Positions 12,930-24,707 of a DNA stretch of 64,000 bases are shown here, piece after piece. The notes under the pieces are model-generated. The model saw only the letters and a list, made by a program, of their open reading frames with translations. It did not search any database and was not told where the DNA came from. The first letter of the stretch is position 1, and every line of letters begins with the position of its first letter. A program made the translations under genes and the position numbers. This DNA is from Loxodes magnus (lineage: Eukaryota; Ciliophora; Karyorelictea; Loxodida; Loxodidae): the NCBI GenBank assembly GCA_946699065.1, contig CAMPDV010000717.1, positions 140,564-204,563 of the forward strand. Reading direction: 5' to 3'.

Positions 12930-15900
12930 CTATCTTAAGACAAGGAATTAGCAGATTTCTATCTATTAATGTTTTAGTTAACTTAGTGAGAATAGATATA
13001 GATTATTATTAATCATGATAACTAGCCAATAATTGATTATAATAATTTGATATTCTCGTGATGTTATCAAAAGGAATTAGTCCTAAAGTTTTAAAGCCAA
13101 TAGATGTTCTCAAGTAACTTTAAAGATTTTATTTAGGAATTTTTGGCATGATATTATATCTTTTAAAGCTTTTGCTTTATTCAATTAAAATGATAAACTT
13201 AATTTTATATTCTTCACCCCTTGATTAATTTAAGTTATGACTTAAATTAAATCAAGATATTTTTTAAGGTCTATTTAATTAAGTGACTATATCTCCTTAT
13301 TTTTTTGAAGAACTTTTTCAAAAATATCCCTGAGTTCTCATAAGTAACTAGGCACTAATAATAAAAAAATCTTATTATTTCATGTGATTTGTTTTTTACT
13401 CTTGTTTATTATATTTATTTATTTCTAATATTCTTGAATCCTCCAAATATTTATTTTAAGGAGTTGGTGTCTAATTTTTTTCAATTCCTACCAATTTAGT
13501 CTTTATTTTAGTTGCAGGGGTTTAAAAATCGCTAAAACAGTTTATTATTATTTTTTTGCTTCAATTTAGCAAATTTTTCTGCAATACTTATTAAATTTGC
13601 ACTAATTGGCACGCATCCACCTAGCCAGAATATTCTTATAGTAAGCTGAGTATTTGTTTTAGATTTTTTAGCAAGATATATTAGGAACTGTGAATTTTTC
13701 TTTAAGTGAAATTTTGTAGATATTTATGTCTCTTCCTAATATAGTTTCAGATATCTTTTATCAGATAAACTCCCAAGCCCAACTAAGTTATTTAAAGTAG
13801 TTTTCTACAATTTTTCTTAATTTTATTTCTCAATAATCTGAAACCAAAATTTCTAAGAATTACATAAACTTAACTTTCATTTAAGTTTGAATCCTAAAAG
13901 TTCCAATTCAGTCTACTTTAATTTTTGGGTGCTCAATTAGAGCTACTGATTACTCAATATTATTCAGGAGAAGTTAATTTTTTATGCTAAATAAATAATC
14001 CAGATGCTTCTAAAGTTTATTTAGGAAACTATAGGGTCTTCTTCATATTTATATAAGGACTATTTTCAGTCGGTAAATGTTCTAAAGTAATCAATCTAAC
14101 TTTTTAAAAACTATCGCTATTATTTCTAGAACTCAGTTCCGTGAATCTGCTTTTTTAATTCTTCAGAATTGACTAAGAAACTTATGATTTTCACTTAAGC
14201 TTATAATTTTCCTTTCAAGCATTACTATCTCTAGTACTTGTTAAGCTTCTCTCTTTTATTAATTAGAGCTGGACTCTATATATTATCTTACAAATTCTAA
14301 AATTAATTGTGAGGAATTAAGAACACTTGAAGTCGAGCCTGTTAAAAGAAAAAGCTTCATTTCTAATATCTATTTATAGGTACTTAAAATTTAGCTACCA
14401 AGTAATAATTATCTCTTAGAATCTGCTTTAAAGCTCATAATTGCTTTTTAGATTAATAGCTGCTATTTTTTCCAGCTTGCTATAGAGCTAAGTCATTTGA
14501 ACTTTTAAGATCTAAAAGCTCGGCATGTTCTATAATAAAAAGGGATTTTTCTAGCGTCTAAATAAATAATACTTACAGTATTCTTTTGTTATAAGATATG
14601 CATGAACTCTTCTTTTTAAGAACTAAATGTGACTCAGTTTAATTTAGTATTTGTGAGAAACCTTAGTTTTTTTTCGAAATTTTGACTGTTATGAAAAATT
14701 CAGACTCTTAAAATGTCTCAAAGCTTGATAAAATTTTAGGCATTTTCAATGTTTGCTAAGATTAACTCATCTTTTTGTCACTGAACTATTTCTGCTCATA
14801 TTAGAAGTTTCAGATCTTATCCTTTTTACCTTTTCTTATTTTTTGATTGAAATATAGTTCCAGAATTAATGTCTTTTACTACTCTTTATTACTATAAATA
14901 TTATAATTTTAAGGAGATTCCTTTTTTTCTTGGAGATAAAAGCTAATTTAATCTTTTATTAATCAGAAGCAAATACGCTGAAAACATCTCTTGATTTCCT
15001 AATTCTATTTTAGCTCCAGCTCTTTTTACTTAGATTGGGTCTTTCTAATATATTTAATTGCAAAACTATCAGATGGACTATAGATTAAGAATCCTCTATC
15101 AATTTAGTTATTTTAAATAGAAAGATTAATCTTTCATCTCTTCTTTATTTTCTAAATATTTACTAGTCTTTATTTTTTCTGTGGATTAGTGTTTCTATGT
15201 TGTAATTTGAATAATATCCATTTTATTTGATTTTCAAATTTTAAAATTAACTCAAACTAAAAAAGTTATTAAGCTAGATAACATCTAAAGCAAATTTTTA
15301 GAGTAATATTAAAGTTAAGAGATAATTAAAGTTATTTAGTTGAATTAATATATATTTGAATAAAAAAGAATCTTAAAATTAAAGGAAGATCTTAGCTTTA
15401 TAGAAATAATAATCACCAATCTAGTTTTAATATTCTAAGTTTTATTTTTGTGTTTTTTATTCTAAATTTATTAGTATTTCTTATTTTTATTTAAGTTCTT
15501 TCTTATGAGTCAACCACATAAATAATTAGGCTTAACTGTAGATTCTATTAATAAATCTTATATCCGAATTTAAGACACTATTTAAATACTATAGGTAATA
15601 AATTTTCGTTGTTTGTTATATTAGTAATTATATCTATCATTATTTCATTTAATTATTCTAATTGTGTATCAAGCATAGTGTTTCATATATTTTATTTTAA
15701 AATCTTTAGTATCTTTCTAATATTTTAAGATAATTATCAGCAATGTTGTTCATTCAATTATTTTAATGGAAATATAGTTTATAAGTAAAATATAATATGC
15801 TAATAAAATAAATAGTAATAATAGTGATATAGATATCTATTGATTAAGATTAACTTAAGAAAGGAATATTTAATTTATTAGTTACTTTTAAATTACTAAG

Positions 15901-17097
15901 CTTCTTAATAATAGTTATTTAATTTTAGTTAAATTACATATATAAGCTTACTAATGCTATTATTTTTAACTTTAATTTTATTATTAATTTCCTTTATTTA
16001 GTTTTAATACTTTATTATTTAAGCCATAGACATTTCCTTATAATTAAATGTATCTAGTAGTTATAGATTATTTAGTACTTCTTTTATCTATTATTTATAA
16101 AGTTTATATTTTAAAGATTGGTAAGAATAATAATTAAATATAGTTAAATTAAAAATTTATATTCTGGCATTTATCTTTTTACATTTCTTCAGTTTTTGCA
16201 AGATCCAAAGGTAATTTTTATAATTTCCTAATTTAAACTTAAGATATCTTAAATAATTTAGTGAAATCATTGTTAAAAATCCTTCAGTCACTTTCTATGA
16301 GTAGATGCTAACAGAATTTTACTAGAGAAAATTAAAATTGGCTTTCTAGATTGATTTCATTTAGCTGTCTTTTTCTATGTCTTATTTCCTATATTTTTTC
16401 TTACATTAAATATCTTTCTTTAAATTCTATTTTTTCTTTCTATTTATAAAATTGAAGGTTTTAGTTCATTTTATGGTCTTAAGTTAGCTTAATTTATTTA
16501 TTTTTGCTAATTTTTTAAATTATTTAATGAATTATTTCTTTTCTTTTTATGATGATTCCTTTGGATCTCTAATTAAAATTCAAAATATTTGTAGCACTTT
16601 CTATTTGTTTATTTATAAATCTTAGATTTTGCTTTTATCGAATATTTTTAGTGCTTTATATTTATTCTACTCAATTAATTCCTTTTTTCTTTCAAATTAA
16701 AATACCTTCCAATACCTTCAGTAAATCCTTAAAGTCTTAAGATTTTAACTTTCTAATATCTATTAATTTCTTTTAGCTTTATGACTTAAACTTTTTTTTT
16801 CCGAATAGTTTCTCAGTTAGTTTAGATGCAAATAAGATTTGAATTAAAATTTCTAAGATATTAAAACTTTGATTACTCCGAATTAATGATTTGTAATTAA
16901 AGTAAAATAGTAAGTTTAGTTTAATTTAATTAAGATATATATTAAATTAAAGATATATTAATATTCTAATAATAGAAATACTTTTAGTTTAATAGTCTAC
17001 TAATTATTATCTTCCTTATTATTTAATAATACTAACTCTCTTTATCTAAACTTAAGTCTCATTATTATTATTTTAATCAAACCTTTATTTTTAAATA
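12930..17097 (-). repeat. Right arm of the ~17-kb imperfect inverted repeat
   Basis: Diverged reverse-complement partner of 1-4,210. The outer end coincides with 17,097; beyond it the sequence no longer pairs with anything in the window. The inner end fades near 12,930-13,000. Confidence 0.85.
14215..14679 (-). pseudogene. Arm-encoded unrecognised protein, right copy (one frame)
   Basis: On the minus strand, 14,679 to TGA 14,217-14,215 is open in ciliate code for 154 codons. It includes RVHAYLITKEYCKYYLFR, NLKSNYELQ, FNRLDFKCSQFLTINF and KIIYRVQLQLIKER. It is the better-preserved homologue of the left-arm protein, with no frameshift here. No start codon could be fixed; similar sequence continues upstream in other frames. 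The family is unknown. The K/R and E/D exchanges between the two arms suggest they diverged while still coding. Confidence 0.5.
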
Positions 17098-18290
17098 TAT
17101 CTTTATTTAAAATACTTCAACAAAGATACAGAACAATATCAAAAATTAGAACATTACAATTATAATGAAACAATGAGCAAGCATTAGAGGGAAGCTAATA
17201 AAAATGATAAACAAGAAATACTTCAAAATTAATATTTTAAACTATACTTTAAATTCTTAGTAATTTTAGTAATTATGGATAAGTTACTAAATTTTAAGAT
17301 CTTTAAAATATTTGAAGGTTATATAGTATTTGCTTAGTCAATCTGCGGCTGATAATAAATTTTTAATGTTTTAGAAATGTGTTAAACATATTTTTAATCC
17401 CTGTATTTTTAGTAATCTTCTATAGCACTTTAGTTTGAAAAGATCTTGAATTGTAAAAAAATCCCTATATAAACATAAACTATGAAAGACAAATTTTAAA
17501 TATCAACTCGTTGTTAAGGTATAGATTCTTCGCAAAGGTTTATAAATCTTTTTTTATATAAGTCTTTTCTAAAATATGAGGTTCAATTTTCAGAACAATG
17601 TACTTGCACAATGTTAAAGTTTTAGATTTGTATAGACAATAATAACAATTTTTATTAATATCATTTATTTATAAATATTATTTCTTATTCTTCATTTGTG
17701 GGTAATCCATATACTTTTGGCTAGTTTAACTTCGTTCTTTTACTTTTAAAAATAAATAATTTAATTTTAAACTTCTATGATAGCACTTATTCCCTTTATA
17801 TATTATATGTAGTATTTTCAATACTGTTATCATATAATCTATATTTTAGATAAATGTCTAGTCATTGTTTATTTAGTAATCCTTTTATAAAAAATAACTT
17901 CTGCCTTATTTTATACATTATTCAAACTTTTATTGTCGTTATAACTTTAAAAATTTGATCTCAAACTACTTCTGTATCAATAGATTAATTTGAGATTACT
18001 TTGTTAATATCTTGCATTCAATTAAATGGGTACTAAGAGCAAGCTGCTTTTATTGCAGAGCCTATACAAATGAAAAAAGTCAAGTGCTAATGAGTTGTAT
18101 TATAGCTAATTTTCAATCATATTTTTAAATTAGCTTTAACTAGTTAAGATTATCTTTCAGAGGATTAATAGCTTACTAGAACTTTGTCTTAAATTATTTG
18201 ATGTATTTATCTTTGCTCTTATTAAATACCTATGTATTCACAGATTTTAAACCAAATTTATGTATTGCTCCTTTTATAATAATAATATTA
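17098..18290. other. A+T-rich spacer, nothing recognised
   Basis: No sustained ciliate-code ORF or structured RNA seen between the inverted repeat and the retroelement remnant. Confidence 0.35.
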
Positions 18291-18493
18291 ATTTTAAGTT
18301 TTCCGTTTTAGGGATTTCCAACCCCGTCAGGAAGACAGCAATTCATACTCCCTGCTGTTAAATAAAAGAGTTCGGGTCGCCCAATTTTAGCAAGATTGGG
18401 AACTCGGATTTTTCCAGGTTTTCCCTTCTTTAACTCGCCTTGGTTCCATCTTAATCTTGTATATTGAACCATCCGGGTTGCAATACATTCTTT
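18291..18493 (-). other. Structured GC-richer 3' tail of a retroelement remnant
   Basis: Minus-strand sequence after the TGA at 18,494 is much GC-richer than its flanks and contains nested hairpins: GAGTTC (18,368-18,373) pairs with GAACTC (18,400-18,405), enclosing CCAAT (18,381-18,385) with ATTGG (18,395-18,399). It ends in a short ATT-repeat tail (ATTATTATT on the minus strand near 18,275-18,295). A structured 3' UTR followed by a simple-repeat tail is typical of non-LTR retrotransposon 3' ends. It does not match the 3' end of the half-LINE family elsewhere in the window. Confidence 0.5.
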
Positions 18494-18949
18494 TCATTCT
18501 TGCTTCTTCTTTTTTCTTCTTTTGTTGTTCTTTAATCCAATAGTTTCTTTATTTCTATTAGAATTTCTAACACTTCCGATAAAAATGTCATACGCTTCCA
18601 CAGCAGAAACATTTCTTTTTTATTTTGAATTATTTTCCTTAATTTTTTTGCTCTTTCTAGGCTTCGATTTCCATTTGTATAGCTCCAGTTTCGCTTTACT
18701 CTTTCTTAAAATTTTACAATTTCTCTTCTGCTTTTACGAGTCTGTTATCCAGTTCAGTCTGTTTCTAAAGCTAGTTTTAGGATTCGTTAATCTGACTTTG
18801 TGGGATATTCCAAAAGGCGTTAAGATCTCTTTCCTTATTGCTCCTTTTATTTAATATTTTTTACATATTTTTTTATTTCTAACTTTAACATTAAGTTTAT
18901 TAAATAGCTTAAAATGTTTTCTTGATCTAGCATATAAATAGCAATAGAT
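18494..18949 (-). pseudogene. C-terminal fragment of a probable retroelement ORF
   Basis: Open for about 150 codons in ciliate code to TGA 18,496-18,494. The protein is very basic. It includes GAIRKEILTPFGISHKVRL, FRNRLNWITDSQKQ and a C-terminal poly-Lys stretch (NKRRKKKKQE). It directly precedes a structured 3' tail with a simple-repeat end. I infer the C-terminus of a non-LTR retrotransposon ORF, 5'-truncated. No catalytic motif is present, so the assignment rests on context. The frame is also open as a T-rich plus-strand ORF in the standard code, which I take to be a shadow. Confidence 0.45.
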
Positions 18950-19846
18950 TCATGTATTTTAGTTATTTTTATAATTTCCTTGCTAATAAGTTTTTCTTTT
19001 GTATAAAACGAATTAGCATCTTTATAATATCAATCACTTAACTTTATTATGTTAATTTATCTTTAGTATCTTAAAGGTAATCACTATTTAATAGATTTTT
19101 TATTAAAATTGTATATATTAATAATAATAAAAAATAGCGATAAACTATTTTTATCCTTGCCTTTACTTTTAAAATAACTAAAATGATTGAATTATACTTT
19201 AATTGCTTGATTAAGATTAACCCTTCTTAAAAGAATTAGGATAGCTTTATTATTAATGCCTATCAATTATAAGTAAGTAATTACTTATAGATATTTTTAT
19301 TCTAAATGGTTGCTTTTTAATATATCTTTCTATAGCTGTCTATTAAGCTATTTTTGATTTAATCTTTTTCTCTAAGATAATATTTAGTTGCTTTTAGGTG
19401 GCTAAACACAATGCTTTCTTTCACCTAAAACTTTTATCTTCTATTTTCCAAATTTATAGCTTTAATTTCCTTCCAAATTATACAACTTAAATTTTAAAAT
19501 AATGATATTTCATTAGCATAAACATAGAAGCCTCTTTTTATAGACAAATTAAAAGAAATAGCTTCTTTTATTAAGATAAATGGATATTTATTATGAATAT
19601 AGTAACTTGAAAGGTTTGTATAATAATACTTATTAAGCTTTCAATTATAATTTAGGTAGTTTAATCAATTACTTTTACAATCTCTTAATTGAATTTAAGA
19701 GTTATAAGCAATTAGATCTTTAGTAAACTTAGACTCTTTACTAAGGTTATTTCTGTCTATAGAACTATAAATTGCTTTTAATTTTAAAATGCTTATGGTG
19801 TTACTACTCAAAGACATTTAATTATCTAGTTCAAAATAGTAGAATC
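18950..19846. other. A+T-rich spacer, nothing recognised
   Basis: No credible gene or structured element seen between the retroelement fragment and the InsP3-receptor-like pseudogene. Confidence 0.35.
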
Positions 19847-21170
19847 ATGTCTTTACTATGAGATTATGGGTTAATAATATTCACATAGAGTAGTCCTTAA
19901 TAAAAAATCGGATATATAGATACTGAGTTGTCTTAAGTGAATGAGGATCAAATCATTATTGAAGCAAGAGGAATTGATCTGAGTTAGAATTTGGATATAT
20001 AAAGAAATAACCCTTCAAGCAGAAGATTTATATCATCATATAAAGAAATTGTTTTAGTTTAATACTTAAATCTCTAGCTTTGCTTCCTTAAGTAGTTTTT
20101 GGCTTGCTTTCAGAGTGAATAACAAATGAATTAAAGAAAATTTGAGAATCAAATATGTAAAGCATAATATTTCTAGGCATTAAGAGATTTGTCTTAGCTA
20201 AAATACTAAGTTAGAGATAATAAGACAAATCAGATCTTAAGTAAATTTTGAATGAGAATAATTTTAGAAGTTATAAGTCAGTCTATGAGATTTTAAACTT
20301 AAATCAGCAAAAACAAAATCACTACCAGAACTTTTTAATTAGATTAAAAATGTTTGAGCGGATTTAAAAGGAGAAATAGGGATTTAAGTTCTAGTAACAG
20401 TAATTTGAAGTAATTTGAAGTGCAAAATTAAGAAGGATAAATTTTATCTAGCAGAGTTAAAAGAAGTTTGACATAGGTAGGCATTTTATAAAAATTAGCC
20501 AATTTATTTATCAATTTATTTGCATTTCTGCCTGCTAACTCTTCTAATAACTAGAGTAAGAAGAAATAACTCTTTAGATTTATTTATAAAAAACAGAGAT
20601 AGGCTTTAAGAATCTCCTCAGGCTTGCTTGAATTAATTGAAAATCTAGAAGATAACTTACTGAAGAAATGATAAAAAATATATGAAAATGTAGAATTAAG
20701 TTCTTTAAGGAAAGAGAGTTATTCACACTTAAAACTATGAGTTTTTTACATAGTATCTTATATACCTTCTGACAATTATCAGAAATTAAAATATTAAGAG
20801 ATAAAGGAAAGCACTTAATAAAATGAAAAAGAGTAATTCTTCAGAATAATAGCTTCAATGAACATTTTAAGAATGAGAATGTTCTTAAGAACAAGATTCT
20901 AAAGCTACTTCAAATTAAAGAAATTTCTAGTCATAAGATAAAAAATGAAGCTAAAAAATCTTAGCTATTTTTAGAAAATTGAAGCTAGCATTTTAAAAGC
21001 TAATGCATTTTAAAGAATTCAGCTTTGTAACATCATAAGCAAACTTTTGAGTAATTAGACAGCAAATCTGCCATTTCTATTACCAAGTAATCAGAAAAAT
21101 TGGATATGCAGTTAAATTTAAAAAAATTAGTCAAAAAAGTGGAGCTAGTATAAGCTTAATAAAGGTTATT
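19847..21170 (+). pseudogene. InsP3/ryanodine-receptor-like pseudogene (tentative)
   Basis: A single frame from the ATG at 19,847 reads as protein for more than 400 codons, with TGA only at 19,859, 20,249, 20,669 and 20,738. The start MSLL-x-YGLIIFTQSSPQ followed by KIGYID recalls the N-terminus of InsP3 receptors, where an MS..LxYGD segment leads to a GYIS motif. Later parts (KLANLFINLFAFLPANSSNN, LCNIISKLLSNQTANLP) look like the helical RIH-type regions of that channel family. The frame remains formally open to TGA 21,527, but after ~21,170 the sequence becomes T-rich and less protein-like. The in-frame TGAs make it a pseudogene. The family call is by eye only; an unrelated alpha-helical protein is possible. 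Confidence 0.4.
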
Positions 21171-21529
21171 AAGTTATTCAACTTATCTTGTTTTATCTAT
21201 CTCCCTTCACTACTTTTTAACGAAATTCTTTATTCTGCTTCAAAAATTATCGTCACTTTCTTATCTTTAATTACAAATCTTTTTAGTTAATAGAATTAAG
21301 GCTTATGGTCTATACTTTTCATTACTTACTATAATAAAATTTCATTTTCTTTTTGATTTTATTTCTCTGCTTCATTAAATAAGCAAGAGTTTGGTGTATA
21401 AGCTCTATTTTTTATAGTTTCTGCTTTTAATAATCAACTAATAATATCATAGAGCTTTTCATAATTTTTAAAAATATAATCATTTTGGAAATTTTGTAAG
21501 AATTAGCTTTCTTTTTCTATCTTAACTGA

Positions 21530-22400
21530 AATTTAGCAACACCAAGATTTTAGTTTCTACAACTATAGTTTTTGATTTCCAAGAGAAGATAATAGATTTT
21601 TAGCTTAGTAAAGAAAATAAAGATTTGATTTATTTAATATTAATAACTCTTTAAACAGTCAATAAACTTGTTAAAATAATAATATACTAAGCAATAAGAT
21701 AATAAGCAAACGCTATTCAACTTAATACAATAGAGATTAGTTAATTAATAAACTTTAAACTCTTAATATCAATATGATTAAAGGGCTTTATTACTTTAAT
21801 TAATAACTTTAGTTATAGATAGTAAATAGTAGTATTATAGGTATGTTTAGAGTAATCATTTTAATAATTATAAATTTAACTAAAGCTACTACTTATTTAA
21901 ATATAATAGCTATTAACATTAATTATCATAATAGATTATATTACATTAGATAAACCTACTTATTTTATTTACTTTTAATCTAGTTTAACAAATCTTTTAC
22001 CTAGTTTTATTTTTAAGCTGTTCTATTGTAAATAAAAGGTTAAGTGGCTCTTTAATTTACTGTCTCTTTAATTCGATCTTTAAAGAACATTTATAAATAA
22101 TTAAAAGGTTTGATAATAACTCTATCTTAAGCTTTTGAAAGATTATTATTATTAGTTTCATTAGTTATAAAATCCAGGATAAATAAACTTTTAATATTAT
22201 TAGGAATTAAGCTATATTTAGTTAACCATTTTTTAAATAGTAACTTAAGTTCCTTTGCTTATATTGGCTTAGTTTACTTCAATTATTAATTTCTATCTTT
22301 TGCCAAATATCTTATGTTGATTCTTATAAAATACTTAAGTTATTAATTTAAAGTTGTAATGATGATAGATGAATATCATATGATTTTAACTTCAGAAAGT
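21530..22400. other. A+T-rich spacer, nothing recognised
   Basis: Low-complexity A+T DNA between the two oppositely oriented pseudogenes. No supported feature. Confidence 0.35.
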
Positions 22401-22411
22401 GCTGAAGTTAA

Positions 22412-24175
22412 TCAAGGATCTTTTAGTATTTTCTTGACATTCGGTCGTTTGCTAGAGTTTAATACAAGCATTCTATTTATAATAGCCTTTGAAATTTCGA
22501 TCAAGTATTCTCCTAATGTAAAATCACCTTTGATAATCTAACTGTAAAGCTCTTTGCCGTTTTTCCTCTGAAAGGATAAAATCCATTAAAGGTGACAAAA
22601 ATAAGTACTCTAATTGCTCAAATATATTCTTGTAAGCCGCTATGCTCTTTATCACCAATTACTTAAGGTGACATATAACTAAAAGGGCATCAAAACATTT
22701 CTACCTTCTAACCAGGTGGAATTTTTGTTGAAAAGCCAAAGTTAATAAGTTTGACGCCTAACTAATAATCCAAATTATTGTTCTAAAGCAGAAAATTTCC
22801 TAGTTTAATATCTCTATGCGCAATGTTTAAATCATAGCAATAATCCAGAGCTTATAGCAGCTACTTAATTATCATTTTTGCGATTTCTTCTGGAATCTGC
22901 GTTTAGTTTGTTTTTGAGAAATGTATACAATTCAGGTCCATCCATATATTTAGTTACCAGATTATTTGCTTATTTTAACTAACTACCTCTTATAGCTTCG
23001 CTATGTTAGGATACCTTAGCTTTTGTAGTACTAAAATTTCTCATTTACTGATTTCATTCTATGTGTATCCATAAGCTTAAACTTTTCATATACTTTTATA
23101 GCCACTTTTTGTTCACTGTACTTGTTTTTTCCATAAATCAGAGACGCATAAGCACCACGTCCAATTAATTTCCCTAGGCAGTAGTTATTTAGTGAGATTT
23201 TTCTCCCTGTAAAATTGCTGAAGGATTTAGAATCAGCTTATATAACTTATTTATCAGCTGGTTTTTCTTTCTCTACTTCATTGTTCTGAGCAAAATTTAA
23301 CTGCCTCATATTGTATATTCCTGGATTATTTTTTCTTTTATTATCTTCTTCTAATTTTGAACAAAATACTTTGCTTAGATTTAATTTGTTGTATTTGATA
23401 GGAGACATTTTTGCTATTTATGGAATAAGAAAATACCTAAAACTGGTATCAGAAGTAAAAGATGGAAATTAACGATGTAGATTTCACTCTGAACCTAAGC
23501 GGCTGATGTTATTTTCTGCTTTCCTATGTAATTAGCTCTGAAAGCCTAGTTTATTGAATGTAATTTAAGGCAGCTGCTTGATTTCCTCACTGTTATTCTC
23601 TTCTTTGGCAGTCTATATTGGAGTAGCTCTTATTTCCTCTTAGCTTTCCTTTATACTCTCTAATATATTCTCAAAGTAATTATATTCTACTTAACTTCTT
23701 TACACTTCTTCGGAATTCGTTAGAGACTTGTTTCCTTTTCATTATTTTTGGAATTTGATACTTCTGCTTCTTTGGTGATTTCATTATATCTAAAAAAAGA
23801 TGTTCAATTAAGTACTTAGCTAGGTTGCCTTGATAATTACAAAGGTATTTTTTAACTATGTACCAGATAAAGGGCGTTACTAAGCTTTTTGCCTCTGTTT
23901 GAAAATCTATTTGCTAGGTATAATTTACTATGGTTAAACGAGACAATCTTGTTGATATCTTAAAGATAATATTCTTTCCTCTTCACAGTCCTAGAATTAG
24001 ACTTTTAAATAGCTACTAGAAATTAAGGAATTAAGTATACCTCTTCATTGAATTTTAAATTTTTCCCTACAGTTTATTTAAGAGCAGTCTTATTAGAAGG
24101 CAAGCTACTTCTAACTCCTATTCCGTTTCCATTATTTACAATAAATAATCTTTATGGTAGTAAGTTGTTGAACTG
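22412..24175 (-). pseudogene. Ser/Thr protein kinase pseudogene
   Basis: The minus strand, in ciliate code, carries a kinase domain in order. NYCLGKLIGRGAYASLIYG is the glycine-rich loop (about 23,185-23,140). VAIK follows at 23,105-23,094, then LRYPNIAKL, HRDIK at 22,818-22,804, KLINFGFS (NFG at 22,743-22,735), SYMSPQVIG, and NSSKRPNVKKILKDP at the end, where the expected W of DPW is TGA (22,414-22,412). The N-terminus reads cleanly from an ATG at 23,408 (MSPIKYNKLN...), and further coding-like sequence lies upstream (open 24,175-23,804 and about 23,700-23,480), so the original protein was longer. At least two frameshifts (near 23,010 and 22,890) and several TGAs break it. The magnesium-binding D of DFG is N. 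The domain resembles CAMK/ULK-type kinases; the subfamily is uncertain. Confidence 0.8.
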
Positions 24176-24707
24176 TCATAGCAGAGAGTTGTTCTATGTC
24201 TTATTTTTTGAATGTGATAAGTAAATGATTCTAGAAATTAGAGTTGAATGTAGCTAATTATTTACTATTTTATCTCTAGTTGAATATTTAATTACCTAAA
24301 TAGAAGAATTAAGCGATAGATGTAGATTTTATTTTCTAATTATTATAATTGCTCTTCAATTCCATTTTTTTAATAGATTTGTTTTTTATATTTAATATTG
24401 CATGAAAAATTACGACTGTTGCATTAAGTGTATTTGTATTTTCTTTCTTTATTCTTGTATTGCTACTAGATACTAGATATAAAGGCTATCCTTCAAATTT
24501 ATATCCTTCTTATTGCTAATTTTGCACTGTATTTGAATTCGTTTTGCAAGTATTTAGTTTAAGAACTTGAATTTTCTATTTGAATATTCTACAGTTAATA
24601 TTCAAATAAGTAATGCTTAATTAATAAGGCTATATAAATATAAGCTATATACATTGATCTCACTTTAACTATATAAGATTTTATATTTAAGCTAAAACTA
24701 TTTAACT

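Noticed and set aside
18522-18854. 110-aa plus-strand standard-code ORF
   Set aside because: It is the T-rich antisense shadow of a better minus-strand ciliate-code frame rich in Lys/Arg that leads into a structured 3' tail.
22412-22414. Reading TGA as tryptophan throughout (Condylostoma-like code)
   Set aside because: TGA fits Trp at the kinase DPW but replaces other residues elsewhere (inside the zinc knuckle, near the InsP3R-like start). TGG is also used, and frameshifts accompany the TGAs. Decay is simpler.
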